Below, in pieces: positions 33,960 to 43,600 of a stretch of DNA of 44,807 bases. Position 1 is the first letter of the stretch; the number at the start of each line of letters is the position of its first letter. The position numbers were made by a program, and so were the translations under genes. This stretch comes from an uncultured Anaerolineae bacterium (GTDB lineage Bacteria; Chloroflexota; Anaerolineae; J036; Brachytrichaceae): positions 1-44,807 of the forward strand of contig CALBEF010000041.1 in NCBI GenBank assembly GCA_937927775.1, in the 5' to 3' direction. The notes under the pieces were generated by a model. The model was not told the origin of the DNA, made no database searches, and worked only from the letters and a program-made list of their open reading frames with translations.

Positions 33960-35084
33960 ATGACCAGGAAATCCGAGAAGCTCGAAGAGATGAAGACAGC
34001 GGCGAAGAAGAAAGTGCGTGTCGCCATTATCGGCGTGGGCAATTGCGCCAGCGCTCTGGTACAAGGGGTGCACTACTACCGCAACGCTAAGGACGGCGAC
34101 TTTGTGCCCGGGCTGATGCACGTCCGGCTGGGCGACTATCACGTGAGCGACATCGAGTTCACCGCCGCCTTCGACATCGACGCAAACAAGGTGGGCAAGG
34201 ACCTCAGCGAGGCCATCTTCACCTACCCGAACAACACCTACAAGTTCACCGATGTGCCCTACATGGGGTGCTGCGTGCATCGCGGCATGACGCACGACGG
34301 CCTCGGCAAGTACCTGTCGCAGATCATCAAAAAAGCGCCGGGCGAGACAGCCGACATCGTGCGCATCCTCAAGGAGACGCAGACCGACGTGGTGGTGAGC
34401 TACCTGCCGGTGGGCAGCGAACAGGCCACCAAGTGGTATGTGGAGCAGATCCTGCAGGCCGGCTGCGCTTTCGTCAACTGCGTGCCTGTGTTCATCGCCC
34501 GCGAGCCATACTGGCAGCGCCGGTTCGAGGAGAAGGGCGTGCCGGTCATCGGCGACGACATCAAGAGCCAGGTCGGCGCGACCATCTCGCATCGTATGCT
34601 GGCCCATCTGTTCGTCGAGCGCGGCGTGCGCGTGGATCGCACTTACCAGCTTAACTTCGGCGGCAACACCGACTTCATGAACATGCTCGAGCGCGAACGG
34701 CTCGAATCCAAGAAGATCAGCAAGACCAACGCCGTCACCTCGCAGATCCCCTATGATATCGGCGCGGACAACGTGCATGTCGGGCCGAGCGACTATGTGC
34801 CGTGGCTGACCGACCGCAAGTTCTGCTACATCCGCATGGAAGGCACTACCTTCGGCGACGTGCCCCTGCTGGCCGAGCTGAAGCTGGAAGTGTGGGACAG
34901 CCCGAACAGCGCCGGCGTGGTCATCGACGCCATCCGCTGCGCCAAGATCGCGCTCGATCGCGGCGTGGCCGGCCCGCTCAAGTCGCCCTCCTCGTACTTC
35001 ATGAAGTCGCCGCCCGAGCAGTACATCGACGAAGAGGCGCGTGAAAAGGTCGAAGCCTTCATCCGGGGCGAAGTAGAACGCTAA
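33960..35084 (+). CDS. ino1: inositol-3-phosphate synthase
   Basis: A 374-residue NAD-dependent enzyme that turns glucose 6-phosphate into 1D-myo-inositol 3-phosphate. The Rossmann motif [11 protein letters not shown] begins at residue 23. Conserved blocks include [25 protein letters not shown] and a Lys-rich [10 protein letters not shown] near the active site. The length matches the actinobacterial/archaeal short form rather than the yeast form (about 530). AAGGAG is 14 bases upstream of ATG 33960; a second ATG at 33990 is possible. The next gene can use the product for inositol lipids. Confidence 0.95.
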   Translation: MTRKSEKLEEMKTAAKKKVRVAIIGVGNCASALVQGVHYYRNAKDGDFVPGLMHVRLGDYHVSDIEFTAAFDIDANKVGKDLSEAIFTYPNNTYKFTDVPYMGCCVHRGMTHDGLGKYLSQIIKKAPGETADIVRILKETQTDVVVSYLPVGSEQATKWYVEQILQAGCAFVNCVPVFIAREPYWQRRFEEKGVPVIGDDIKSQVGATISHRMLAHLFVERGVRVDRTYQLNFGGNTDFMNMLERERLESKKISKTNAVTSQIPYDIGADNVHVGPSDYVPWLTDRKFCYIRMEGTTFGDVPLLAELKLEVWDSPNSAGVVIDAIRCAKIALDRGVAGPLKSPSSYFMKSPPEQYIDEEAREKVEAFIRGEVER

Positions 35085-35104
35085 ATGATCTGCGCTCTGT
35101 CATC

Positions 35105-35181
35105 TGACTACTGACTACTGACTACTGACTACTGACTACTGACTACTGACTACTGACGACTGACGACTGACGACTGACGAC
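35105..35181. repeat. 11 heptamers (TGACTAC x7, TGACGAC x4)
   Basis: Perfect seven-base tandem repeat: seven TGACTAC units, then four TGACGAC units. It ends five bases before the ATG of the phosphatidyltransferase gene, taking the place where a ribosome site would lie. There are no spacers, so it is not a CRISPR array. Confidence 0.95.
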
Positions 35182-35186
35182 TCCAA

Positions 35187-35762
35187 ATGGAAGCCTGGGC
35201 CCGTAAGAACACGCGCTTCATCATCGATCCAATCGTCGGCCTGCTGGCGCGGCTGGGCGTCTCTCCCAACGCGCTGACAGTGGCCGGCTTCGCCATCAAT
35301 GTCGTGGCGGGTATTCTGATCGGACTTGGGCAGTTGCTGGCCGGCGGCCTGGTGATGACGCTCATCGCCATGCCGCTGGACGCTTTCGACGGATCGCTGG
35401 CGCGCGCCACCAACCGGCAAACCCGCTTCGGCGCGTTCTTCGACTCGGTGCTCGATCGGTTTGCCGAAGCCGCCCTTCTGACCGGCCTGGCGGCCTGGTT
35501 CGCGCAACAGGGCGACACGCTCTCTGTGGTGGTGACATTCGCCGCGCTGGTCGGCTCATTCATGGTCAGTTACACCCGCGCGCGCGCCGAGGGGCTGGGG
35601 CTGGAATGCAAGGTCGGGCTGTTCAGCCGGCTGGGTCGGGTAATCCTGCTGGCCGCCGGCCTCATCCTCAACCAGCCCGTCATCATGATCTGGCTGCTGG
35701 CTGTGCTCAGCACTGCCACAGCCATTCAGCGCATCCTCTATGTGCGCCGTATTGCCGCATAG
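35187..35762 (+). CDS. CDP-alcohol phosphatidyltransferase (probable PI-phosphate synthase)
   Basis: A 191-residue membrane enzyme with about six helices. The signature DxxDGxxAR...GxxxDxxxD is complete: Asp65, Asp68, Asp86 and Asp90 (PLDAFDGSLAR, FGAFFDSVLDR). It joins a CDP-diacylglycerol to an alcohol. Because it directly follows inositol-phosphate synthase, inositol phosphate is the likely acceptor, as in actinobacterial phosphatidylinositol-phosphate synthase. Other CDP-alcohol substrates remain possible. No Shine-Dalgarno sequence is present because a heptamer array abuts the ATG. Confidence 0.9.
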   Translation: MEAWARKNTRFIIDPIVGLLARLGVSPNALTVAGFAINVVAGILIGLGQLLAGGLVMTLIAMPLDAFDGSLARATNRQTRFGAFFDSVLDRFAEAALLTGLAAWFAQQGDTLSVVVTFAALVGSFMVSYTRARAEGLGLECKVGLFSRLGRVILLAAGLILNQPVIMIWLLAVLSTATAIQRILYVRRIAA

Positions 35763-35776
35763 CGGGCAGCCGGGCC

Positions 35777-36235
35777 ATGATCGCACTGATCCGCATTGAC
35801 GACCGCCTGGCGCACGGCCAGGTGATGGCCGTGTGGGCGCGCGCACTCAATATCGACCACCTGCTTATTGCCGATGACGAGACCGCCGGCGACGCCTTCG
35901 CCAGACAGGTCATGCAATTGGCAATGCCCAGGGGAATGACACTCGTCATAGACACGGTGGCCGGGGCCGGCCCCAGGCTGGCCTCTGCCGCGCGCGACAA
36001 TCATCGCTGGCTGGCGCTGCTGCGCGATGTCGCATCGGCGGTTCGCCTGCACAGCGTCTTCCCATTCGACGCGCTGAACGTGGGCGGTCTCGGCATGATG
36101 CCGGGCCGCCGTCTGGTATGGCGTAGCATCGCCCTGTCGCCCGAAGAAGCAGCTTCACTGCGCGCCCTGCGCGCCCAGGGCGTGGACGTCTACTTGCAGA
36201 TGGTCCCCAGCGACCCCAGAAAGGACGAGTGGTGA
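35777..36235 (+). CDS. PTS sugar transporter, mannose-family IIB
   Basis: A 152-residue IIB protein. MIALIRIDDRLAHGQVMAVWA contains His13, the phosphorylated residue of the mannose/sorbose family (usual text RIDDRLIHGQV). FDALNVGGLGMMPGRR is also typical. It passes phosphate from IIA to the sugar held by IIC/IID. The gene lies 14 bases after the phosphatidyltransferase gene and before the IIC-IID fusion. IIA, HPr and enzyme I are not in the window. Confidence 0.9.
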   Translation: MIALIRIDDRLAHGQVMAVWARALNIDHLLIADDETAGDAFARQVMQLAMPRGMTLVIDTVAGAGPRLASAARDNHRWLALLRDVASAVRLHSVFPFDALNVGGLGMMPGRRLVWRSIALSPEEAASLRALRAQGVDVYLQMVPSDPRKDEW

Positions 36236-36378
36236 GTTGTGGGTTGGCAAGGTTGGTAAGGTTGCAAGTTGTGGGTTGAAGGCTGCGTCTCGACTGTTGC
36301 GCGCTCCGACTCCCACCGTCTATGGTCTGCGTTCTGTGCTCTGTGCTCTGTAATCTGTGCTCTGATGTCTCCTGCCCC
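36236..36378. repeat. GGTTG- and CTCTGTG-type short repeats
   Basis: GTGGGTTGGCAAGGTTGG-like text passes into repeated CTGTGCTCTGTG and CTGTAATCTGTG units. They belong to the same family as 39521-39664 (reverse complement). They fill the gap and end at the IIC-IID start; a reading frame through them gives only VCVLCSVLCNLC. Confidence 0.8.
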
Positions 36379-37959
36379 ATGTCCCTCTTTCAGGCGCTGC
36401 TGATCGGCTTGATCTACTACCTGGCGAATACGTCGTTTCTGTGCGGGCTGGCCTACTTCACCACGTGGCGGCCCGTGGTCAACGGATTTCTGGTCGGGGT
36501 CGTGTTGGGCGAGCCGGCGCAAGGCGCATTGGTCGGCGCGTTGATCAACGCGCTGTATCTGGGATACATGTCGGTGGGCGGCACGCTGGGCATTGGGGAC
36601 GCGGCGCTGGCCGGCATCACCGGCGCAACTGCCGGCATCCTGCTGCCTTTTCCGACACAGGTCGCCGCCGGCCTGGGCGTGGTCGTCGGCGTGCTGCTGG
36701 GCAACCTGGGCTTTGCGTTGCTCAACCTGCGCCTGAAGCTGGACGGGCGCATCGTTCAACGCATGGATGCCGCCGCCGAACAGGGAGACGCGCGCGCAGT
36801 CGCCTGGCTGAACATTGCGCCGGCCCAGGCGCTGCTCTTCGCCATCACCGTGCCTTCGGCAACGGCGCTGGCGCTCGTGATCGGCGCGCTCAGCCCGCTG
36901 GCCGCCCTGCTGCCGGCGACCCTGACGCGCGGGCTGTCGATTGCAGGCGTGGGATTCAGCGGGGCGCTGGGCATCGCCCTGGCCATGCGATTCGTGTTCC
37001 AGGGCTGGGGCATTGCGCTTTTCCTGGCGGGGTTTGCGCTGGCCGGCATCAGCGGCGGGCTGTCGCTTATCGCCGGCGCCAGCATTGTCTTCCTGCTGTG
37101 CGTAACCGTCGGCTCGCTTATAGCCATCGCGGCAGGCACAGCGCGCTTGCGCCGCGCCGCGCCGCAATCTTTCCACCTCCCATTAACGCCGTTCTGGTTG
37201 TGGCAGTGCTTCAGCCATTCAGCCTATAGCTTCGAGCGATTGCAAGGCAGCGGGTTCGCCGGCGCGCTGGCGCCGGTGATCAGCCGGGCGCACGCCACAC
37301 TCCAGGCGCGCAAAGACGCCCTCAAACGACAGTTGGCGTTCTTCAACACCGAAGTCAACCTGGGCGCGATGCTGGTCAGCATCGTGTCGGGCATGGAAGC
37401 AGACTGCGCCAGGGGCCGGACAACCGCAACGGAGATCGAGAAAACCAAGTCCAGCCTGATGGGCGCGCTGGCCGGCTTTGGCGACCCGTTGATCCAGGGC
37501 GCGCTTCTGCCATGTCTGCTCTCAGCAGCCCTGGTCATTCTGTTCAGCGAGTTCGCCGCCAATCCGCGCCAGCCGGCGCTGACCGGACTGGCGCTGTATG
37601 TCGCGAGCGTCAGCGCGCTGATGTTTGCCATAGGCTGGTTGAGCTATCAGGCCGGCGGCGCGCTGGGCCGCGAAGCGATTACACGGCTCCTGCGCAGCGA
37701 TACCGTGCGACGCGGCGCAGATGCCGCGCGCGCCATCACCGCGTTCATGCTGGGCGCGCTGGTCACATCGCCCTGGATTGTGTCTGTGCCGCCCATTCCG
37801 ACGCCGGCCGGGTCGCTGGAATTTGTGCGCCTGGGAATTTCTCTGCTGTTGACGCTCGCGCTGTGGAGGCTATCGTGGCGCTTCCTCGCCAGACCGATCA
37901 TGATCTGGATCGGGCTGCTGGTCGCCGGCGTGCTCGTCGCGATCGAGGGCCTGATTTAG
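36379..37959 (+). CDS. PTS mannose-family IIC-IID fusion protein
   Basis: A 526-residue membrane protein. Residues 1-about 250 match IIC (LFQALLIGLIYYLANTSF, GALVGALINALYLGYMSVGGTLGIGDAALAG). Residues about 270-526 match IID (FWLWQCFSHSAYSFERLQGSGF, KRQLAFFNTEVNLGAMLVSIVSGME, SLMGALAGFGDPLIQGALLP). Normally IIC and IID are separate proteins, so the single chain is unusual. ATG 36379 starts the natural IIC terminus; the frame upstream is repeat. It works with the IIB gene just before it. The sugar cannot be told from sequence. Confidence 0.88.
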   Translation: MSLFQALLIGLIYYLANTSFLCGLAYFTTWRPVVNGFLVGVVLGEPAQGALVGALINALYLGYMSVGGTLGIGDAALAGITGATAGILLPFPTQVAAGLGVVVGVLLGNLGFALLNLRLKLDGRIVQRMDAAAEQGDARAVAWLNIAPAQALLFAITVPSATALALVIGALSPLAALLPATLTRGLSIAGVGFSGALGIALAMRFVFQGWGIALFLAGFALAGISGGLSLIAGASIVFLLCVTVGSLIAIAAGTARLRRAAPQSFHLPLTPFWLWQCFSHSAYSFERLQGSGFAGALAPVISRAHATLQARKDALKRQLAFFNTEVNLGAMLVSIVSGMEADCARGRTTATEIEKTKSSLMGALAGFGDPLIQGALLPCLLSAALVILFSEFAANPRQPALTGLALYVASVSALMFAIGWLSYQAGGALGREAITRLLRSDTVRRGADAARAITAFMLGALVTSPWIVSVPPIPTPAGSLEFVRLGISLLLTLALWRLSWRFLARPIMIWIGLLVAGVLVAIEGLI

Positions 37960-37971
37960 AATCAGGCAGGC

Positions 37972-38706
37972 ATGGAAGCCCGCGTTGAATTGCTGATCTG
38001 GACGGCGCTGTCGCTGCTGCTGGGCGTTGTGGCAGTGAACGCCGCGCATCGCGCCCAGGGCGGGCGCCTCATCCAGTTTGCCGAGGAGACTGCCGCCGGC
38101 GCGTTATTGCGCGAAGTGGGCTTGTTCGCTTTCAGGGTCGGCCTGCCATTCGGGGCGCTGATCAGCGGCGCGTCGGGGATCGATCTGATGGCCATCGGCA
38201 AAGACCTGACCGCGCCAGACAACATTCTGGGATTCCCATTTGTGGATTGGGCGCGCGGCGTGGGGCAGACCTCACTGGTTGTATCGTGCGTCCTGCTTGT
38301 GTTATGGCTGGCCGGCCGTGTCGCGCCGGGCAGCCGGCCCTGGGGCGTCGGCGCGATGGGAATCCGCGATGCTTTCTACCACGAAGTGCACTGGACGTTC
38401 TATCGCGCAGCGCCGGCGCTGTGGCTCGGCGACTTCTACTGGGGCGTGGTCATCGGCATGGCGCCGGTCATTCTGGAATGGATCGCTCACCCGGAAACGT
38501 CGTTTTGGCTGGCGACAATTGAGGGCCGGCAGGTTTTGGTTGTGAGGTTGGCGTGCCTGCTCACCAGCGGATTTCTCTATCTGGCCACCCGCAACCTGTG
38601 GCTGATGATCGCAGCCGACTTTGTGATTCAAGTGGCCGGCAGCCGGCTCATCAGCTACCGCGCCGTCGGCGCAGCGCGCCAAAACGACACGCCACCCAGC
38701 CCGTAG
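37972..38706 (+). CDS. multi-pass membrane protein, weak CPBP resemblance
   Basis: A 244-residue protein with about seven hydrophobic segments. The middle (RDAFYHEVHWTFYRAAPALWLGDFYWGVVIG) and the end (LACLLTSGFLYLATRNLWLMIAADFVIQ) recall the layout of CPBP/Abi-type intramembrane proteins. The EExxxR motif is not intact (YHEVHWTFYR). It starts 12 bases after the IIC-IID fusion and is probably in the same transcript. I cannot assign a function. Confidence 0.55.
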   Translation: MEARVELLIWTALSLLLGVVAVNAAHRAQGGRLIQFAEETAAGALLREVGLFAFRVGLPFGALISGASGIDLMAIGKDLTAPDNILGFPFVDWARGVGQTSLVVSCVLLVLWLAGRVAPGSRPWGVGAMGIRDAFYHEVHWTFYRAAPALWLGDFYWGVVIGMAPVILEWIAHPETSFWLATIEGRQVLVVRLACLLTSGFLYLATRNLWLMIAADFVIQVAGSRLISYRAVGAARQNDTPPSP

Positions 38707-38737
38707 CAGGCCAGGCTTCCCGTAAAGCTATAGCGGG

Positions 38738-40231
38738 CTACGTTCCCTGCCACAAACTTGCCGCCGCCTCGCGCGTCCTGGCCAGCAATCTGGACGGATC
38801 AGCGTTCAACACGACGTGATCGCGCTTCAACCAGCGTCCGGCGCACATGACGCTATCCACATGCGCCGCGTCGCGCCACAGAATCAACTGGTCGAACAGA
38901 TTGTGCGCCGTGACCGGCGTTGGCAGATCGAGATCGATAGCAATCAGGTCGGCGCTGTAGCCAGGCAGCAGCGCGCCAACAGGGACAGGCGACGCATGTC
39001 CAAGCGCCATCGCCTGCGCGCCTTCGAGCGTCGCCATGCGCCAAACGACTGAGCCGGGCATGGCGCCGGGGTCGAGCAGGCGGGCTTTGTGAATGAGGAA
39101 TGCGCCGCGCAGCGTGGCAAAGAAATTCGGCACATAGCCGTCAGTGCCCAGGCCGACCGTTGCGCCGGCGGCGCGCATCTCCGGCACAGGGGCAATCCCG
39201 CCGCCCACCTCGCAATTCGAGAGCGGCATAGTGGCAACGCGAATGCCGCGTCGCCCGACGATCTCAACTTCGCGGGGCGACAGTTGGACGCACTGTGAGG
39301 CCAGCGTGGTTTCATCCAGCACGCCCAGCGATTCGTAGTGTTCGATTGTGCGATGGCCGTGCTGCTTCAGGCACTGCTCCGGCTCGTAAACGCCCTCGGC
39401 GCAGTGAAAGTGCAATAGCGCGTCATACTCGCGGGCCAGCGCGTGCGCCCGGCGGATAAAGTCATCGCCGCACGTGAACGTGGTGTGGTGGCACATTGCG
39501 CCGAAGAGTAAAGCCGGCGACGCAGCCGGGCGATTCTCGCTTCCGTGTTGCGTGTTGTGTATTTCGTGTTGCGTATTGCGTATTGCGTATTCGGTGTTGC
39601 GTCTCTCGTCCTCTGCTCTCTGCGTTCTGTATTCTGTGCTCTGACTCCTGACTTCTGACCCCTGCCCCCTGCAATACGCGATGAACTCGACGTTTTCACG
39701 CAGGCCCAGATCGCCGTTCTCGCGGCTGACGCGCTCAGTGGCCTCGAAGCACAACATGCCGCGCAGCCCCCAGCGCCCAACAACCTCGGCCTGAGCAAAC
39801 AGACCGCCGGGAATGGCGTTTGGCGCTTCAAGGCAATCGAAAAAAGTGGTCACGCCACTGTTGATCATGTCGTAGCAGGCCAGGTCCATTGCGGCGCGCA
39901 ACATGTCGTGGTCAAGGCGATCTTCAATGCGGCCCCACCAGAAGTCGTTGAGAAAGGCCCAGAAGTCTGCCGGCGCGCTGGCTGTGGGAATGCCATGCGC
40001 CAGCACACCATAGCAGTGGCGATGCGCATCCACAAAGCCGGGCGACACCGCCCTGCCCCGCAGATCACACACGGCGGCCTGGGGATACTCAGCCCGCAGC
40101 GCGTCATTCGGGCCGGTGGCAACGATTCGCCCCGCTGCCACCAGCACAGCGTGGTCGGGCTGCGGCGGCTCATCAGCGGAGCGAATCAACCAGGAAGACA
40201 AAATCAACTCGGCAGCAGACTGGTCAAACAT
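38738..40231 (-). CDS. amidohydrolase (MTA/SAH deaminase or chlorohydrolase family)
   Basis: A 497-residue metal-dependent hydrolase of the AtzA/SsnA/MtaD group. Metal and catalytic residues are visible: His70 and His72 (VDAHRHC), His274 and His276 (LLHFHCAEGV) and Asp364 (LGTDGYVPN). PGYSADLIAIDLD closes the composite beta domain. Likely reaction: deamination or dechlorination of a purine- or pyrimidine-like ring. Residues about 190-237 are a repeat-derived insertion placed between VEFIAYCRG and PALLFGAMCHH. ATG 40231 is the natural start; upstream frame to 40360 is repeat. Confidence 0.9.
   Translation of the reverse strand: MFDQSAAELILSSWLIRSADEPPQPDHAVLVAAGRIVATGPNDALRAEYPQAAVCDLRGRAVSPGFVDAHRHCYGVLAHGIPTASAPADFWAFLNDFWWGRIEDRLDHDMLRAAMDLACYDMINSGVTTFFDCLEAPNAIPGGLFAQAEVVGRWGLRGMLCFEATERVSRENGDLGLRENVEFIAYCRGQGSEVRSQSTEYRTQRAEDERRNTEYAIRNTQHEIHNTQHGSENRPAASPALLFGAMCHHTTFTCGDDFIRRAHALAREYDALLHFHCAEGVYEPEQCLKQHGHRTIEHYESLGVLDETTLASQCVQLSPREVEIVGRRGIRVATMPLSNCEVGGGIAPVPEMRAAGATVGLGTDGYVPNFFATLRGAFLIHKARLLDPGAMPGSVVWRMATLEGAQAMALGHASPVPVGALLPGYSADLIAIDLDLPTPVTAHNLFDQLILWRDAAHVDSVMCAGRWLKRDHVVLNADPSRLLARTREAAASLWQGT
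39521..39664. repeat. 144-base in-frame repeat insertion in the amidohydrolase
   Basis: On the coding strand: CAGAAGTCAGGAGTCAGAGC, CAGAATACAGAACGCAGAG, then many ATACGCA and ACACGCAACACGAA units. It has no stop codon in the reading frame and encodes a very polar stretch (STEYRTQRAEDERRNTE and IRNTQHEIHNTQH). Confidence 0.88.
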
Positions 40232-40232
40232 C

Positions 40233-40257
40233 GATTTTGGATTTTGGATTTGGGATT
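40233..40257. repeat. GATTTTG heptamer repeat, copy 2
   Basis: Identical over 25 bases to 29951-29975. It lies one base before the ATG of the amidohydrolase gene (minus strand), so it occupies its ribosome-site region. Confidence 0.9.
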
Positions 40258-40354
40258 GGCAATGGCGCGCCGGACACAGCAGGCACCGGGCAATTTTACA
40301 GGACAGGCAGGCGGGGCGGCAGGCTTCACACATCGCTGCTGCTAAAATCGCGCT

Positions 40355-40678
40355 ATGCACGTGCTGGAGATTGCGCCAGAGGAGTACGCGACACTGCGCA
40401 AGACCGATCGCGCCCCCGTGCTGATCGATGTGCGCGAGGCATGGGAATTTGCGCGCGCCCGCATCGAAGGCGCCCGGTTATTGCCGCTGGGCAGCATCCT
40501 GAACTGGGCGCAGGAATTGAATCGGGACGCTTCGTATGTGGTGATGTGCCACCACGGTGTGCGCAGCGCCCAGGCCACGCTCATTCTGACCCGGCTGGGG
40601 TTCAAAGATGTCCGCAACCTGCGTGGCGGCATCGACGCCTGGGCGCGCCAGGTTGACCCCGGCGTGCCCCTCTACTGA
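40355..40678 (+). CDS. rhodanese-like domain protein
   Basis: A 107-residue single-domain rhodanese of the GlpE/PspE size. LIDVREAWEFARARIEGARLLPLG is the N-terminal signature. Cys65 in VVMCHHGVRS is the residue that carries persulfide sulfur. LRGGIDAWA ends the fold. It could act as a thiosulfate:thiol sulfurtransferase or a sulfur carrier; the loop CHHGVRS is common in proteins of unknown partner. CTAAAAT about 12 bases before the ATG suggests a very short leader. Confidence 0.92.
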   Translation: MHVLEIAPEEYATLRKTDRAPVLIDVREAWEFARARIEGARLLPLGSILNWAQELNRDASYVVMCHHGVRSAQATLILTRLGFKDVRNLRGGIDAWARQVDPGVPLY

Positions 40679-40687
40679 CTGATCGTC

Positions 40688-43600
40688 ATGCTTAGCCGTC
40701 TCTCTCGCCGAATTGCGCTGCTGGTGGCTGTTGTGACAGTCGCCGTGCCACTCGCAGCGCCTGCCCCGGCGCCGGGACAATCGCCGGCGCGGCCCCCCCA
40801 ATCCGCCTGGCTGGATCAGGCCAGGGCCATGGTCGCCGGCATGAGCGTGAACCAGAAAGTGGGGCAGTTGTTCATTATCAGCTTCCCTGGCAGCGACGTG
40901 CTGCCCGGCAGCGACATCGCTGATCTGATCATCAACTACCGCATCGGCGGCGTGCAGCTCAAAGCCGCCAACTACAACTTCACCAACGGCCCCGATGCGC
41001 CGGCCCGGATTGCCGAAATAACCAACCGGCTTCAACTGCTGGCTGCGCAGTCGCCCATGCCCGAGATCGAGGCGTCGCCCACGCCAACGATAACCGTCAC
41101 CCCGACACAGACCGCGCCCGGTCGCCGGACAGCGACGGCCACACCCACGAACGGTATTCTGGCCGTCACGCCGGCATTCATACCGCTTTTCATCGCGCTG
41201 AATCAGGAGGGCGACGGCGCGCCATACTCCGAGATCACCCAGGGCCTGACGCCGCTGCCCAGCCAGCTTGCGATCGGCGCAACCTGGCGGCCGGAGAACG
41301 CAGAGATTGTCGGGCAGATTCTGGGCAGCGAACTGTCGGGCCTGGGGGTGAACGTTTTGTTCGGGCCGGTGCTCGATGTGATGGACACCCCCAAGCCGGG
41401 CGCGCCCGGCGACGCCGGCGTGCGCGTGTTCGGGGGCGATCCTTACTGGGTCGGCAGATTCGGCGCGGCGTTTACGCGCGGCGTGCGTGCCGGCAGCAAT
41501 CATCGCGTCGCCGTCGTGGGCAAACACTTCCCCGGCCTGGGATCGTCGGATCGCAATGTCGATGACGAGATTCCCACCGTCCAGAAGTCGCTCGAACAAC
41601 TCAAGCAGATCGAGCTGGCGCCGTTCTTTGCCGTCACCCAGATTGGCGCCCAGCCCGACGCAACCACGGCTGCCGGCGACACCGGCGCCGTCGACGGATT
41701 GCTGGTCTCGCACATTCGCTATCGCGGCTTCCAGGGCAACATCCGGGCCAGCACACGGCCGGTCAGCCTCGACCCGCTGGCCTATCAGGCGTTGATGTCG
41801 CTGCCGGAGATCGCGCCCTGGCGCGCGGCCGGCGGCGTGACATTCAGCGACGCGCTGGGCGTGCGCGGGGTGCGCCGGTTCTACGATCCACTCGACCTGT
41901 CGTTCAACGCGCGGCGTGTGGCGCAGGAAGCGTTTGTGGCCGGCAACGATGTGCTGGTGCTGGGCAGCTTCGGCCTGTCGAACGCCTGGCCGGAGCAACT
42001 GGCCAACATCAAAGACACCATTCAATTCTTCCGCGAACGATACGTCAGCGACCAGACGTTTGCCGCGCGCGTCGACACAGCCCTGACGCGCATTCTGGCG
42101 CTCAAACTCAAACTGTACCAGGGCAATTTTTCGCCAGAGGCGGCGCAGGTCGATGTGGAGGGCGCGGCGGAGATCAGTCCTTTCAGCGAAGCCGTGGCCG
42201 CGATCGCCAAAGAGAGCATCACCCTGCTGTCGCCCGGCGCGCGCGACCTGCCGGCTGTGCTGGGGCCGTCGCTGCGCAAAGATGAATCCATCGTCTTCAT
42301 CACCGATGACCGCGAGATCAGGGAATGCGCGCGCTGCGCGCCTTACCCGGCCATCCCCCGCACGGCGTTGCAGGATATCGCGCTCGCGCTGTACGGGCCG
42401 CGCGCCACCGGCCAGGTAGACCCGGCGCGCGTGTCTTCGTTCACCTTCAGCGACCTGGCCGACTTCCACGACCCCATGACCGAAACCGTCACAACAGACG
42501 CGACGCCAACGCCGACGCCGGCTGCTCTTTCAACCGGCCCGGCGATCACAGACACGCCATTGATCACAGGCACGCTCGAGCCGCCTCTGCCAGAAATCAG
42601 CATTCAGGAGGCCATCGAACAGGCTGATCTGATCGTGTTTGCCATGCTCGACCTGAACACACAGGCGCCATCGGCGGCGCTGTTCCGGGATTTCCTGGCC
42701 CAGCGCGCAGACGCGCTGCGCGAGAAGCGGGTGGTCGCGCTGGCATTTGGCGCGCCCTACTATCTCGACGCCACGGAGATCAGCAAGCTGACGGCGTATT
42801 TTGCGGTGTACAGCCGCGCGCCGGCTTTTCTGGAAGCCGCCATGCGCGTGCTGTTCGGCGAGGCGCCACCGGCGGGCGCGCTGCCCGTGTCGATCACGGC
42901 CCTGAACTACTCTCTGCTCCTGCAAACTTCGCCCGACCCCAACCAGGTCATTCCACTCACGGCGGGCAATGTGGTGACGCGTTCGCAGGCAACACCCGGC
43001 CCGCTCGAACTGAAAGTGGGCAACAGCCTGCAACTGCGCGCCGGGCCGATCTACGACCGCAACGGGCATGTGGTGCCGGATGGCACGCCGGTGCAATTTG
43101 TGCTGGCCTATCCGGTCGAGCGCGTCGAGCAGCAACAAGCGCCGGTGTCCACGCGCGATGGCGTGGCAGAAATGACGGTCGTCATCGAGCGCAAGGGGCA
43201 ACTGGAGATCCGCGCCATCGCAGAGCCGGCGCAATCCTCCTATGTGATCAAGGTGAACATCGGCGACGACGCCTCTTCGATAGAAACCATTCGCCCCACC
43301 CCTATGCCCACCCCGACGCCGGAGCCAACAGCCACCCCGACGCCGGAGCCAACAGCCACGCCAACTGCGCTGCCAGAGGCGCCTGACGCTGAATCGTCAA
43401 ACGGCGGCGGATTGGGCCGGGCGTCGCCGCAGGGCTTTGTGCTGACCTTGTTTGCATTGCTGGCGACAGGGCTGGCTGCGGCGCTGGCGCTGGCAGCCGT
43501 CACGCCGATCAACCTGACCCGGCGCTGGCGGCTGGTGCTGTGGAGCTGGAGCGCCGGGTGGGTGGTGTATGTGCTGTATGCCACCGGCGCGCCCGGCATG

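Noticed and set aside
35105..35181. CRISPR array
   Set aside because: The units are seven bases and head to tail with no spacers; no cas gene is near.
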